Notes under the pieces: generated by a model
Database searches by the model: none
What the model was told of the DNA's origin: nothing
Seen by the model: only the letters and a program-made list of their open reading frames with translations
Source of the DNA: Oscillospiraceae bacterium
GTDB taxonomy: Bacteria; Bacillota; Clostridia; Oscillospirales; Oscillospiraceae
Length of the DNA stretch: 64,000 nt
NCBI GenBank assembly: GCA_902779945.1
Contig: CACZDN010000013.1
Coordinates: 23,511-87,510 of the forward strand
Reading direction: 5' to 3'
Shown: piece after piece, positions 1-7,744 of the stretch
Layout of the letters: every line of letters begins with the position of its first letter
Position numbering within the stretch: position 1 is the stretch's first letter
Position numbers and translations under genes: made by a program

Positions 1-1152
1 GCGGGTCAGCTCCGTCTCCTCCGGCAGGATCTCTTCGCTGCCGCCGAGCAGGGCCAGCAGCCTGCCGCGCGCCTCCTTGCCGCGGATCATGAGCCGCTGC
101 TCCTCCGCGCTTCCGGCCGCCGGCTTTTCGGACTCCTCCGGGGAGGCGGGCTCTTCGGGCTCCGTCCATTCAGGCCCGGCGCTCTCGATCCCCTCGTCCA
201 GAGTCTCGTCATACGTCGTCTCCCACACGGGCGGCTCCTCAGACTCGACGTCTTCGCTCTCCTCCGGGGAGGCGGCAAAGATCCCCATGTCCGAGACAGA
301 GCCCGGGAACATGTTCAAAACGATCTCTTCCTCCGGCTCCTCCACGGCGGCGGAGGCGGAGAATGCCTCCTCCGGGGAGGCGGGCGCGGCGCTTGCGCTG
401 CGCTGGGACGCCGTGTTTTCCGTGACGGCAGGCGCTTCGTTCTGCGCCGGCGCGGGCTCATCGTAGACGGGCGCGGGCGCGTAGTAGACGAGCGCGGGGG
501 TGTTGTAAACCGGCGCGGGCGGGTAGTAGGTTTCTCCCTGGGTCACAGGTTGGTAGATAATTTCCGGTACCGGCTGCGGCGTACTGTACTGTGCCTCATC
601 GTTGCCGCTCTCCGCGAGATAGGCGTCGGGCTTCGTCCGGTCGGTATTCACGGTCGGCGCGGGCGTGTAGACGGGCGCCTCCGTATAGGCGGGCGTCTCC
701 GCCGGGGCCGCGTACACCGGGGCCGCGGCGGGGCTTGCCGCCGGCTCGGCCGTGGCTGCCGCGGGTGCGGGAAGGCCCGCGGCCTCGCTTTCGCTGCGCA
801 CGGCGATGTTGTCCCGGCGCAGGTCGGGTCCAAAGCCGCTCGCCGCGAAGAGGACCAGCACCAGGCAGGCCGCGGCGGCAAGCGCCGTGCGCAGGCCGAG
901 CTTGCACATACGGCGGTTTTTGCGGATCATGTCGCTGCGGCGGACGCCTGCCATGATGTTCTCATGCAGGCCCTCGGGCAGCTCCTCGCTCTCCTCGGAC
1001 AGAATATCGGACAGGTCGTGAAAGACTGCGTACATTGCGTTGCAGCGGGAGCAAGTTTTCATATGGGCCATCAGGGCTTCATGCTCGTCATGACTGATCT
1101 CGCCGTCCACGAGCCTGCTGATCAGCTCCTGACAGGATTCACACGAATTCAT
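1..1152 (-). CDS. Zinc-binding anti-sigma factor, C-terminus beyond window
   Basis: This is a membrane anti-sigma factor expected to hold the ECF sigma factor encoded just upstream. All 384 codons from the ATG at 1152 to the window edge are open, so the gene continues to the left. The N-terminus has C4, C7 and an H30-x3-C34-x2-C37 pattern, the ZAS/zf-HC2 zinc signature. One membrane segment lies at about residues 85-105. The outer part is Pro/Ala/Tyr-rich with repeated APVY motifs, followed by an acidic region with three ASPEE repeats. Its ATG overlaps the sigma stop codon (ATGA), so the two are translationally coupled. The membrane topology (N-terminus inside) is inferred from the family. 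Confidence 0.85.
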   Translation of the reverse strand, partial: MNSCESCQELISRLVDGEISHDEHEALMAHMKTCSRCNAMYAVFHDLSDILSEESEELPEGLHENIMAGVRRSDMIRKNRRMCKLGLRTALAAAACLVLVLFAASGFGPDLRRDNIAVRSESEAAGLPAPAAATAEPAASPAAAPVYAAPAETPAYTEAPVYTPAPTVNTDRTKPDAYLAESGNDEAQYSTPQPVPEIIYQPVTQGETYYPPAPVYNTPALVYYAPAPVYDEPAPAQNEAPAVTENTASQRSASAAPASPEEAFSASAAVEEPEEEIVLNMFPGSVSDMGIFAASPEESEDVESEEPPVWETTYDETLDEGIESAGPEWTEPEEPASPEESEKPAAGSAEEQRLMIRGKEARGRLLALLGGSEEILPEETELTR

Positions 1153-1790
1153 TGCTTCTCACCGCCTTTCATTTTTCCTGACGTAGTAAAATCAGGAATG
1201 TTCCCGTCCTCGATCAAAAAAGTACACAATCGTTTCCGCGCGCGGAAGATCCTGGATTTCACGGTGCCGACCTCAATTTGCAGCACGTCGGCGATCTCCT
1301 CATAGCTCAGGCCCTGGATCTCCCGCAGCAGCAGGATCTGCTTATAGTCCGGGGGCAGGGCCTGGAGCCCCCGGCGCACCGCGTCCCGTGTCAGGCCCCG
1401 CTCGAGCAGCAGCTCGGGCGACTGGCTCTCGTCCGCAATGTCCAGCTCCGTCTCCTCCCCCTCGTCATCCTCCACGGAGAGCGAGACCGCAGGCTTGCGG
1501 CTGCGGCTGCGCAGAAAGTCGAGACAGACGTTGCTCGCGATGCGGTAGAGCCAGACGGAGAATTTGCTGTCGCCCCGGAAGGACTGCAGGGAGTTATAGG
1601 CCTTGATGAAGGTCTCCTGCGTCATGTCCGCCGCATCCTCGGGGTTGCCGGTCATGCGCTGGGCGATGGCGTAGACGCCCTTCTCGTACTCCGTGACCAG
1701 CGTCTCAAAGGCGTTGACGTCGCCTGCCAGGACCCTGCGGACGATCTGTGCCTCCTGTTCTCTTGTCAAGCTCTCACCTCCATGTTCCAC
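1149..1790 (-). CDS. RNA polymerase ECF sigma factor (SigW/RpoE-like)
   Basis: An extracytoplasmic-function sigma factor of 213 residues that redirects RNA polymerase in response to an envelope signal. Region 2 spans about residues 28-95 with the DMTQETFIKAY core and WLYRIASN. Region 4 spans about 130-190 and ends in the helix-turn-helix GLSYEEIADVLQIEVGTVKS. It starts 10 nt after the dihydrouridine synthase stop and overlaps the anti-sigma start. The first codon given is GTG at 1790. A TTG at 1769 behind a perfect GGAGG with 7-nt spacing is an equally good start and would give 206 residues. Sigma factors of this type often activate their own operon, but no matching promoter was identified. 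Confidence 0.9.
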   Translation of the reverse strand: MEHGGESLTREQEAQIVRRVLAGDVNAFETLVTEYEKGVYAIAQRMTGNPEDAADMTQETFIKAYNSLQSFRGDSKFSVWLYRIASNVCLDFLRSRSRKPAVSLSVEDDEGEETELDIADESQSPELLLERGLTRDAVRRGLQALPPDYKQILLLREIQGLSYEEIADVLQIEVGTVKSRIFRARKRLCTFLIEDGNIPDFTTSGKMKGGEKQ

Positions 1791-1800
1791 GCGTCCCTCT

Positions 1801-2772
1801 TTATTTCAAATCCCGCTTGATTCCCCTGCATACCCGGCGGATATCCTCCAGCGTGTCCACCTGCGTGAGCTCCTGGCGGTAGACGGCGGCGCAGGGGACG
1901 CCGTGGAGGTACCAGGGGAGCTGGTGCCTCGCCTCGAGACAGGCGCGGCGCTCTCCGATACGCTTTGCAAGCGTCTCGATCTGCCGCTGCGCAAGCTCGA
2001 TACGCTCGCAAAGCGGGGGAAGCTCCGGGACCTCATGCCCGTCGATCGCCGCCTGGCCCTGCTGAAAGAGCCAGGGGTTGCCGAAGCTGCCGCGCCCGAT
2101 CATCGCGGCCTCGCAGCCGGTATAGCGCAGGATGTGCGCCGCGTCCCCGGGGGTGAACACGTCGCCGTTTGCGATTACGGGGATCTGGACGGCGCGCCGC
2201 ACCTCGCGGATGATGTCCCAGTCGGCCCGGCCCGCGTACATCTGAGCCCGCGTCCGTCCGTGGACGGCGACGGCGTCGGCCCCCGCCTGCTCCATCAGCC
2301 GGGCAAAGTCCACGGCGTTCGCGCTGCCGTTGTCCCAGCCCTTGCGAAACTTCACGCTCACCGGCACGGGAACGGCCTTTTTGACGCGCTCGACAATACG
2401 CGCGGCAAGCTCCGGGTCCTTCATCAGCGCCGAGCCGTCGCCGGACTTGACGACCTTCCCGACAGGACAGCCCATGTTGATGTCCAGTATGTCCGCGCCC
2501 GAGAGCTCCAGCGCCATCCCCGCCGCCTCCGCCATGATCTCCGGCTCGTGTCCGAAGAGCTGGGCGGCACAGGGGTGCTCGTCCTCCGGAATATACAAAA
2601 GCTCCTTCGTCTTCTCGTCGTGATACACGAGCGCCCGGGCCGAGACCATCTCCGTCGTCGTCAGCGCCGCGCCGAGGGTCCGGCACACGCCGCGGAAGGC
2701 AAAGTCCGTCACCCCCGCCATGGGGCCGAGGGTCAGATTGCCGCGGAGCGCGACGCCTCCGATCCTCACCAT
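1801..2772 (-). CDS. dusB: tRNA-dihydrouridine synthase (DusB-like)
   Basis: An FMN- and NADPH-dependent enzyme that reduces uridines in the D-loop of tRNA; 323 residues, normal for the family. Seen in order: the flavin-barrel start LTLGPMAGVTDFAFRG, the active-site segment DINMGCPVGKVVKSGDGS with the catalytic Cys, HGRTRAQMY, ANGDV, and the phosphate-binding GRGSFGNPW. The open frame extends further upstream into the nuclease gene, but the ATG at 2772 begins the conserved barrel (MVRIGG) and overlaps the exonuclease stop codon, so it is taken as the start. It sits in the trmB-xth-dus-sigma string, which suggests co-transcription. Confidence 0.93.
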   Translation of the reverse strand: MVRIGGVALRGNLTLGPMAGVTDFAFRGVCRTLGAALTTTEMVSARALVYHDEKTKELLYIPEDEHPCAAQLFGHEPEIMAEAAGMALELSGADILDINMGCPVGKVVKSGDGSALMKDPELAARIVERVKKAVPVPVSVKFRKGWDNGSANAVDFARLMEQAGADAVAVHGRTRAQMYAGRADWDIIREVRRAVQIPVIANGDVFTPGDAAHILRYTGCEAAMIGRGSFGNPWLFQQGQAAIDGHEVPELPPLCERIELAQRQIETLAKRIGERRACLEARHQLPWYLHGVPCAAVYRQELTQVDTLEDIRRVCRGIKRDLK

Positions 2773-3521
2773 GCGAGGTCCAGCTCCACCGGGCAGTGGT
2801 CGGAGCCCATGATCTCCGGCAGGATGCAGGCGTCCTTTATTCTTTCCCGCAGGCGGTCGGACACGAGAAAATAGTCGATGCGCCAGCCGACATTCCGTTC
2901 CCGCGCCCGCATCCGGTAGCTCCACCAGGAATAGGCGTCGGTCCGGTCGGGGTAGAGGTATCGGAAGCTGTCGGTGAAGCCCGCGGCCAGAAGCTCGGTG
3001 AACTTGCCGCGCTCCTCGTCCGAGAAGCCCGCGTTGCCGACGTTCTGCTTCGGATTCTTGAGGTCGATCTCCTCATGCGCCACATTCATGTCGCCGCAGA
3101 CGATGACGGGCTTCTTTGCGTCCAGTGCGCAGAGGTAGGCGCGGAAATCGTCCTCCCAGCGCATACGGTAATCGAGGCGCCTGAGCCCGTCCTGCGCGTT
3201 CGGCGTATAGATGCAAACGAGGTAAAAGCCCTCGTATTCCAGCGTGACGGCGCGCCCCTCGTGGCTGTGCTCCTCCACGCCGATGTTATAGCTGACCGAG
3301 AGCGGCGTGTGCTTAGTGAAAATCGCGGTGCCCGAATAGCCCTTCTTCTCGGCGTAGCACCAGTAGCTCTCATAGCCGGGGAAGCGCAGGTCGATCTGCC
3401 CCTCCTGGAGCTTGGTCTCCTGAATGCAGAAGAAGTCCGCGTCCAGAGCGAGAAACACGTCCTCAAAGCCCTTGGACCGCGCCGCGCGCAGTCCGTTCAC
3501 GTTCCAGGAAAGAAATTTCAT
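2766..3521 (-). CDS. xth: Exodeoxyribonuclease III
   Basis: An AP endonuclease / 3'-5' exonuclease of base-excision repair, 251 residues. The family signatures are all present: WNVNGLRAA at the N-terminus, IQETKLQ (metal-binding Glu), YSGTAIF, CGDMNVAHEEIDL (Asp/Asn), the WRIDYFLVS block, and the catalytic GSDHCPVEL near the C-terminus. Start and stop codons overlap both neighbours: ATGA with trmB upstream, 7 nt with the dihydrouridine synthase downstream. Translational coupling within a tRNA-modification/DNA-repair operon is therefore likely. The length and motifs fit the ExoA/XthA group rather than a sphingomyelinase-type relative. Confidence 0.95.
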   Translation of the reverse strand: MKFLSWNVNGLRAARSKGFEDVFLALDADFFCIQETKLQEGQIDLRFPGYESYWCYAEKKGYSGTAIFTKHTPLSVSYNIGVEEHSHEGRAVTLEYEGFYLVCIYTPNAQDGLRRLDYRMRWEDDFRAYLCALDAKKPVIVCGDMNVAHEEIDLKNPKQNVGNAGFSDEERGKFTELLAAGFTDSFRYLYPDRTDAYSWWSYRMRARERNVGWRIDYFLVSDRLRERIKDACILPEIMGSDHCPVELDLAW

Positions 3522-4264
3522 GTCGCGTTCCTCCGGTTTGCTTCCAGGCTCTCCTCGTAGCCGCGTGCGTCCGTAAGCGAGGCGTTGCGCAGTCTCGGAA
3601 CCGCGCCCGCGGCGGTCCCCTTCGTGGCCCCGGTCTTTGTCGCCACGAGGCGGTTGATCTTCATGCCCTGCTCAACGAATTTGGCCTCGTAGTCGGTCAT
3701 GACGCCGACGGGGCCGTTTGCGTGCAGATCGTGGGTGATCTCCGAGAGCGCCCAGCCCTCGTCCTCAAGCTGCGTGATCGACCAGTCGAACAGCGGCGTG
3801 TTGTCGGTTTTAAAATGAATCTGTCCGCCCTCCTGGAGCACATCGGCATACAGGCGCAGGAAGCCGGGCGCGGTCAGGCGGAGCTTCGCGTCCCGGCTCT
3901 TGGGCCAGGGGTCGCAGAAGTTGATATAGATGCGCGCGGCCTCGCCCTCTGCAAACATGGCGGTGAGGAGCTTCGCGTCGCCGTCGATGAAGCGGACGTT
4001 TTCGATGCCGCGGCGGTCGATCTTTTCCATCGCGAGGATCATGGCGTCCGGCACCCGCTCCACCGCGACGTACAGGGTGTCGGGCAGGGCCACGGCGGTG
4101 TCCGCGGTGAAACGGCCCTTGCCGCAGCCGAGCTCCACATACAGCCGCGCATGGCCCGGAAAGCGCGCCAGCCAGCGCCCGCGCAGGTTCTCGGGCTCTT
4201 CGATCAAAAATGCGGCGCAGCGCTCCATGCGCACGTCCAGATTTGCTCTTTTTCTCATTCTCAA
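3518..4264 (-). CDS. trmB: tRNA (guanine-N7-)-methyltransferase
   Basis: A SAM-dependent enzyme that methylates G46 in the variable loop of tRNA. Seen: the SAM pocket YVELGCGKGRF, an acidic VDGD-like turn (RFIDGDAKLL), the family-diagnostic NFCDPWPKSRD, and FKTDNTPLFDWS. The TrmB core ends near GMKINRLVATK. The protein (248 residues) then carries about 40 extra residues rich in Ala, Thr, Gly and Arg that are not part of the usual fold. It is the first gene of the minus-strand operon. The start at ATG 4264 could be two codons later. Confidence 0.93.
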   Translation of the reverse strand: MRMRKRANLDVRMERCAAFLIEEPENLRGRWLARFPGHARLYVELGCGKGRFTADTAVALPDTLYVAVERVPDAMILAMEKIDRRGIENVRFIDGDAKLLTAMFAEGEAARIYINFCDPWPKSRDAKLRLTAPGFLRLYADVLQEGGQIHFKTDNTPLFDWSITQLEDEGWALSEITHDLHANGPVGVMTDYEAKFVEQGMKINRLVATKTGATKGTAAGAVPRLRNASLTDARGYEESLEANRRNAT

Positions 4265-4367
4265 GGAAAATCACACTCCCTGCAACAGCATACCACAAGG
4301 CGGGAAAAACATCAATCGTCAAACGCGCCCGAAAAAGAAAAAGCCGCCGCGCGGGAAAAGATTTTCC

Positions 4368-4396
4368 TTGCGCGCGGGCGGCGGATGATGTATAAT
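4368..4396 (+). promoter_or_regulatory. Predicted promoter of tRNA-Pro
   Basis: TTGCGC and TATAAT are separated by 17 bp and lie about 50 bp upstream of the tRNA. The -35 box lies in a GC-rich inverted repeat (4343-4382). Confidence 0.55.
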
Positions 4397-4444
4397 CAAT
4401 AAGCTTTCCCCGCGGCTTCGTCCCGCCTGGAGAGCAGAGCAGAT

Positions 4445-4520
4445 CCGGGTGTAGCGCAGCTGGTAGCGCGCGTGGTTTGGGACCACGATGCCGCAGGTTC
4501 GAATCCTGTCACTCGGACCA
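4445..4520 (+). tRNA. tRNA-Pro (anticodon TGG)
   Basis: A 76-nt cloverleaf. The acceptor CCGGGTG pairs with CACTCGG, with one G-T pair. The anticodon arm has loop TTTGGGA, giving anticodon TGG. The T-arm contains GGTTCGAATCC and CCA is encoded at the 3' end. A terminator follows about 40 bp downstream. Confidence 0.95.
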
Positions 4521-4561
4521 TATTGATGAGGAATAAAGATACGTGTTCCTCGAAGCAAAAA

Positions 4562-4583
4562 CCCCGTAGTTCTACGGGGTTTT
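4562..4583 (+). terminator. Rho-independent terminator after tRNA-Pro
   Basis: CCCCGTAG-TT-CTACGGGG hairpin (8-bp perfect stem) followed by TTTT. Confidence 0.9.
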
Positions 4584-4762
4584 GCTTTATTTCTGACCTT
4601 TCGATGCTGGAAAACACTATTTGATACCCTTCAAGCCGATTAGTCTAATTTCAAAAATGACACATCGTTTCTCTCTTTTTTTATGATCCTCGGCATTTTA
4701 CATTATTTGCAAACGTGTGTCATTACCAGATTAAATCTGTAAAAGATCCGAAAAAGTGGAAA

Positions 4763-4792
4763 AGCCTGCGGTTCATCCCGCAGGCTGGTTTT
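4763..4792 (+). terminator. Hairpin, possible terminator
   Basis: AGCCTGCGG and CCGCAGGCT pair around a short loop and are followed by GGTTTTAT. The stretch from 4584 to the next coding fragment at 4889 holds no recognisable gene apart from this hairpin. Confidence 0.45.
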
Positions 4793-4888
4793 ATAAGGTT
4801 CCTGTAACAGTAACGCCGTCACACCACGTCTTATTGTAGCACTTCCGCCAGAGGAACGGTTTCTTCGCAACCATTCCGCAGGTGAAAG

Positions 4889-5146
4889 ATGATGTTTTTG
4901 TTGACAAACTTCAAAAACGCAAAGCAGCGTTTCGAGGCTGCGAGCTACCGCCTGCCGCAACTGGTGTTCTGGAATGTGGCCAGCCGCAGCCGGCAGCAGC
5001 CCGTCACGGTCAACGACCGGGGCGTGGCGCTGGTCTCCGGCTGCTCGCCGCGCATCTTCTCCGTGGCGATGGAGGGTGAACTCGATCCCTGGCGCTTTAT
5101 GCTCAGCGTGATCGATACGGAGCGCTACGCCCCCATCGCGGCGTAA
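4889..5146 (+). pseudogene. C-terminal remnant of a DUF2828 (TROVE/vWA-like) protein
   Basis: An 85-codon open frame matching only the end of DUF2828 family proteins: the LPQLVFWNV block, then PVTVNDRGVALVSGCSP and a tail with WRFMLSVIDTERY. Intact members have several hundred residues with a von Willebrand-like metal-binding fold related to the Ro60/TROVE proteins. Here an in-frame TGA at 4883 precedes the first ATG and no N-terminal portion is found upstream, so the gene is truncated at its 5' end. Family assignment comes from remembered motif patterns, not from a search. The neighbouring WYL regulator makes a former RNA- or stress-linked locus conceivable. Confidence 0.6.
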
Positions 5147-5206
5147 CAAAACGAGACAAACAGACTGCGCGACCCCTGCCCGATAGGGAAGAAGCAAGGT
5201 GAAGAA

Positions 5207-5383
5207 ATGAAATTGTTTGACGAGTTTGATGCCGTGAGATTTCCGGAAGAAAACCTGATCTTTGTTGCCGATAGCGGATATATTTACTATATATTATGCT
5301 GTCCCGGTCAAGAACTGTCTCGTGTTTTATGTGGTAATCGGACATGCGATGGAAGTGCGAACGCCTGTTTATGGCAGACGTGA
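5207..5383 (+). CDS. Small hypothetical protein (58 aa)
   Basis: An open frame from ATG 5207 to TGA 5383, preceded by an AAGGTGAAG-type ribosome site and followed after about 25 bp by a strong terminator. The product begins MKLFDEFDAVRFPEE, has a Tyr-rich middle (SGYIYYILCC) and four cysteines in total. I do not recognise it. It may be a real small gene, or the tail of whatever the DUF2828 remnant belonged to. Its position between that remnant and the terminator suggests shared transcription. Confidence 0.4.
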   Translation: MKLFDEFDAVRFPEENLIFVADSGYIYYILCCPGQELSRVLCGNRTCDGSANACLWQT

Positions 5384-5407
5384 TCTGACCAGAATCATAT
5401 AATAGTA

Positions 5408-5454
5408 CGGCCCGAATCCGAGGAAATCAAGCTCTCGGATTCGGGCCGCTTTTG
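5408..5454 (+). terminator. Strong terminator
   Basis: 15-bp perfect stem (CGGCCCGAATCCGAG and its complement) followed by CTTTTGCTT. It separates the plus-strand small gene from the convergent minus-strand gene ending at 5457. Confidence 0.85.
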
Positions 5455-5456
5455 CT

Positions 5457-5633
5457 TCAGTACACCCTTCCGTCGGCGGCGATGATCGTCAGGATACCCC
5501 GCCGCAGGATGTACTCGTTTTCCGCCTCGTCAAGGAAGCACTGATACACGTGCGTCGGCTCCAGCTCCCTGTGCCGAACCAGCGTCCCCACGATGCGAAA
5601 GCCCATGCTCTCCGCCTGTGTCTGAATTCCCAT
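5457..5633 (-). CDS. Small protein (58 aa) divergent from the WYL regulator
   Basis: Starts at ATG 5633 behind AAAGGGG with about 8-nt spacing and reads MGIQTQAESMGFRIVGTLVR, ending ...IIAADGRVY. It is transcribed away from the WYL regulator across a 76-bp gap that also contains the regulator's promoter, so it is a natural target of that regulator. There is no membrane segment or signal peptide; the composition is that of a small globular or beta-rich domain. Function is unknown. The good ribosome site, clean ends and divergent placement argue that it is expressed. Confidence 0.6.
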   Translation of the reverse strand: MGIQTQAESMGFRIVGTLVRHRELEPTHVYQCFLDEAENEYILRRGILTIIAADGRVY

Positions 5634-5655
5634 ATCTCATACCCCTTTCCGATCC

Positions 5656-5684
5656 TTGCGGCCTGACACTTCTTCTGCTATACT
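5656..5684 (+). promoter_or_regulatory. Promoter of the WYL regulator gene
   Basis: TTGCGG, a 17-bp spacer and TATACT, 26 bp before the GTG at 5710. Its position excludes the longer open frame that would begin inside the -35 box. Confidence 0.65.
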
Positions 5685-5709
5685 GGCCTCGGAAAGTGAG
5701 GGATGCCCC

Positions 5710-6699
5710 GTGGCTGCGGGAGATAATCAGAAGCTCAAAATGCTCTATCTTGTCAAAATCTTCTCCGAGGAGACGGACGATTCCCATGCCCTGTCCCTGC
5801 AGGAGATCGCAGATCGCCTCGAAGCTTACGGCGTGAACGCGGAGCGCAAGACGCTGTACAAGGACTTCGGCGAGCTGGAGAAGTTCGGCCTCGAAATCCT
5901 CAGTGAACAGTCGGGACGGAATGTGCTCTATCATCTCGCCACGCGCCGTTTTGAGCTGCCGGAGCTGAAATTACTGGTGGATGCCGTGCAGGGCTCCCGT
6001 TTCATCACGGAGAAGAAGTCCCGCCAGCTCATCAAGAAGCTGGAATCCCTTGCCAGCATCCACGAGGCCCAGCGCCTTCAGAGGCAGGTGTTGATCACCG
6101 GGCGCATCAAGGCCATGAACGAGAGCATCTTCTACAACGTGGACATGCTGCATGAGGCCATCAACGCCGACCGGCAGATCCGTTTCCAATACTTTCAGTG
6201 GAACGTACACAGAGAACAGGAGCTGCGCCACGGCGGGGAGTGGTATTGCATCAGCCCCTGGTGCCTGCTGTGGGACGATGAGAACTACTACCTCGTCGCC
6301 TACGACGCAAACGACCGGAAGATCAAGCACTACCGCGTGGACAAGATCCTGCGCCTGTCTATCACCGACGAGCCCCGCGAGGGCAAGCAGCAGTTCAAGG
6401 AGTTCGACGCCGCAAAATACACGCGCACTCTCTTCGGCATGTACGGCGGCAGGCTCACGCGCGTGACCCTTGAGGGCCGCAGCGACATAGTCGGCCCGCT
6501 GATCGACCGCTTCGGCAGGGACATCACGATCCAGCCGATCGACGACGATACCTTCACCGCGTCGGTCGAGGTCAGCGCCAGCCGCCACTTTATCGCCTGG
6601 ATCATCGCGCTGGGCGACGGCGTGCGCATTACCGGACCCAAATCACTGGTGGAGGATATGCGCGCCGAGGCAAAGCGTCTTGCCGAACTGTACCCGTAA
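5710..6699 (+). CDS. WYL-domain transcriptional regulator
   Basis: A 329-residue regulator with an N-terminal winged helix (KLKMLYLVKIFSEETDD... then the recognition region ERKTLYKDFGELEKFGL) and a WYL domain at about residues 130-230 (FQYFQWN, GEWYCISPWCLLWDDENYYLVAYD). A C-terminal WCX-type region follows. Proteins of this class bind nucleic acid or nucleotide ligands and often control RNA-repair, DNA-damage or defence loci. The GTG at 5710 is chosen because the predicted promoter ends at 5684; ATG 5740 is a shorter alternative. The gene is flanked by tiny genes on both sides and a DUF2828 remnant, which are its likely regulon. Confidence 0.88.
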   Translation: MAAGDNQKLKMLYLVKIFSEETDDSHALSLQEIADRLEAYGVNAERKTLYKDFGELEKFGLEILSEQSGRNVLYHLATRRFELPELKLLVDAVQGSRFITEKKSRQLIKKLESLASIHEAQRLQRQVLITGRIKAMNESIFYNVDMLHEAINADRQIRFQYFQWNVHREQELRHGGEWYCISPWCLLWDDENYYLVAYDANDRKIKHYRVDKILRLSITDEPREGKQQFKEFDAAKYTRTLFGMYGGRLTRVTLEGRSDIVGPLIDRFGRDITIQPIDDDTFTASVEVSASRHFIAWIIALGDGVRITGPKSLVEDMRAEAKRLAELYP

Positions 6700-6702
6700 A
6701 GC

Positions 6703-6813
6703 TTATGCGGCTTCGTCCTCCATCATCTCGTAATAATCGCTCTCGCTGCTGAACAGCACATAGCGCCCGTCCACATAACCGTAATACCCGTTGCCCGTAT
6801 AATAACCTTTCAT
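6703..6813 (-). CDS. Tyr-rich microprotein (36 aa)
   Basis: ATG at 6813 has an excellent AAAGGAGG site 9 nt upstream. The product is very Tyr/Gly-rich at the start (MKGYYTGNGYYGYVDG), then acidic (SSESDYYEMMEDEAA). It converges on the WYL gene, ending 4 nt beyond it. No function is known to me. It has no signal peptide. It was found by reading the minus strand; the strength of the ribosome site is the main reason to believe it. Confidence 0.6.
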   Translation of the reverse strand: MKGYYTGNGYYGYVDGRYVLFSSESDYYEMMEDEAA

Positions 6814-6856
6814 TTTTTGTGCGCCTCCTTTTTCCTTTCTGTACGCAGTCTAACAC

Positions 6857-6928
6857 AAAACCTGTCCCAAAAATTTCCCCCAGTTGCCGAACGGCATGAA
6901 ATCGAGGGAAACTTTTGGGACAGGTTTT
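6857..6928. repeat. 72-bp palindromic element
   Basis: Long near-perfect inverted repeat: outer arms AAAACCTGTCCCAAAA and complement, inner arms TTTCCC and GGGAAA, and a small inner hairpin TGCCG-AA-CGGCA. It lies between two genes that point away from it, so an ordinary terminator role is not obvious. Confidence 0.7.
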
Positions 6929-7090
6929 CTCGTGTAACAGAGGAGATCGCCCGGGGCTGCTTTGGGAGCGCTTCTCCCCGGCCTCCGCCGTGCGCCGGGA
7001 GGGTGAACCTCCCGGATTCTGTATGACAGTTCTGTGATGATCCCCTCTGTATAATCACAGAAGAAAACAAAAACAAGGGGGGACAACTCC

Positions 7091-7483
7091 ATGAAAAAAA
7101 GGATCCCTGTTCTGCTCATCAGTCTTCTGTTCGCCGTCCTGTTTTCCGCCGGCGCGTTCGCTGAAACACCCGATCCGACAGCGAAAACGCCGCAGGATGC
7201 CCGGGTCGGTTGGGGCGTCTTCTCCCTTCCGGGAGAGCTCAGGCCGCAGAGTTCCGCACCATCCGGCAGAAGTGACCCGACAGAAAATCCGCCCGCACCA
7301 TCAAGCGGCCGTTTCTCCCGGCCGGATACGATCCGGAACGATTATCCGGCTGCAAGCGACAAGAGCCCCGATGAAATCGAGCAGGAAATCATGGAACGGT
7401 CTCTCGACAGCGGTCCTGTTCCCCTGATCAGCAATGTTCCGATCCCGTATATACCGATCACGGAAATCGATACGAATTACTAA
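7091..7483 (+). CDS. Secreted proline-rich hypothetical protein
   Basis: A 130-residue product with a clear signal peptide (MKKR, hydrophobic core, cleavage after AGAFA). The mature part is disordered-looking and rich in Pro, Ser and Asp, ending IPYIPITEIDTNY. The ribosome site AAGGGGGG precedes ATG 7091 and a TATAAT lies at 7050-7055, without a convincing -35. The stop codon is fused to the left duplication of a repeat element that begins at 7484, so the element may have landed at or near the original end of the gene. No family was recognised; an exported protein is all that can be said. Confidence 0.65.
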   Translation: MKKRIPVLLISLLFAVLFSAGAFAETPDPTAKTPQDARVGWGVFSLPGELRPQSSAPSGRSDPTENPPAPSSGRFSRPDTIRNDYPAASDKSPDEIEQEIMERSLDSGPVPLISNVPIPYIPITEIDTNY

Positions 7484-7586
7484 GGCAGCACCGCATCATG
7501 CGGCGAGAGCGAATCCCGAGAAAAACCGGGCTCTGATGAAGGCGGTTTTTCCGGGAGACGCCGACGGCGGATTGTGCGGTGTTGCC
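7484..7586. mobile_element. Inverted-repeat element copy 1 (MITE-like)
   Basis: 103 bp. Its right end ATTGTGCGGTGTTGCC matches the inverted left end of the other copies; its left end is GGCAGCACCGCATCATGCGG. Flanks are CTAA and CTTG, an imperfect 4-bp duplication. Confidence 0.65.
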
Positions 7587-7661
7587 CTTGTTATTTTGCT
7601 CAAAAAAGCGGCCCCCGCGGGGTGCATGTTCGCTCCTCCTGACAAAATTTCGGAGAGGGGG

Positions 7662-7690
7662 TGGACAAAAGGCGCGCCCGGGAGTATAGT
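7662..7690 (+). promoter_or_regulatory. Promoter candidate for the Re-citrate synthase operon
   Basis: TGGACA, a 17-bp spacer and TATAGT. It is followed at once by TGCATACACTTATACAAG with repeated ATAC half-sites, a plausible GntR-type operator. A leader of about 290 nt separates it from the first gene. Confidence 0.5.
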
Positions 7691-7744
7691 TGCATACACT
7701 TATACAAGAATACAAAAGCGATCAGCCGACTGCGAAAAACGAAG

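Noticed and set aside
4343-4382. GC-rich hairpin with minus-strand T-run
   Set aside because: Could be a terminator, but no minus-strand gene ends there and it overlaps the tRNA-Pro promoter; left unassigned.
7021-7055. Promoter for the secreted protein at 7091
   Set aside because: TATAAT is good but no -35 box at normal spacing; not listed as a promoter.
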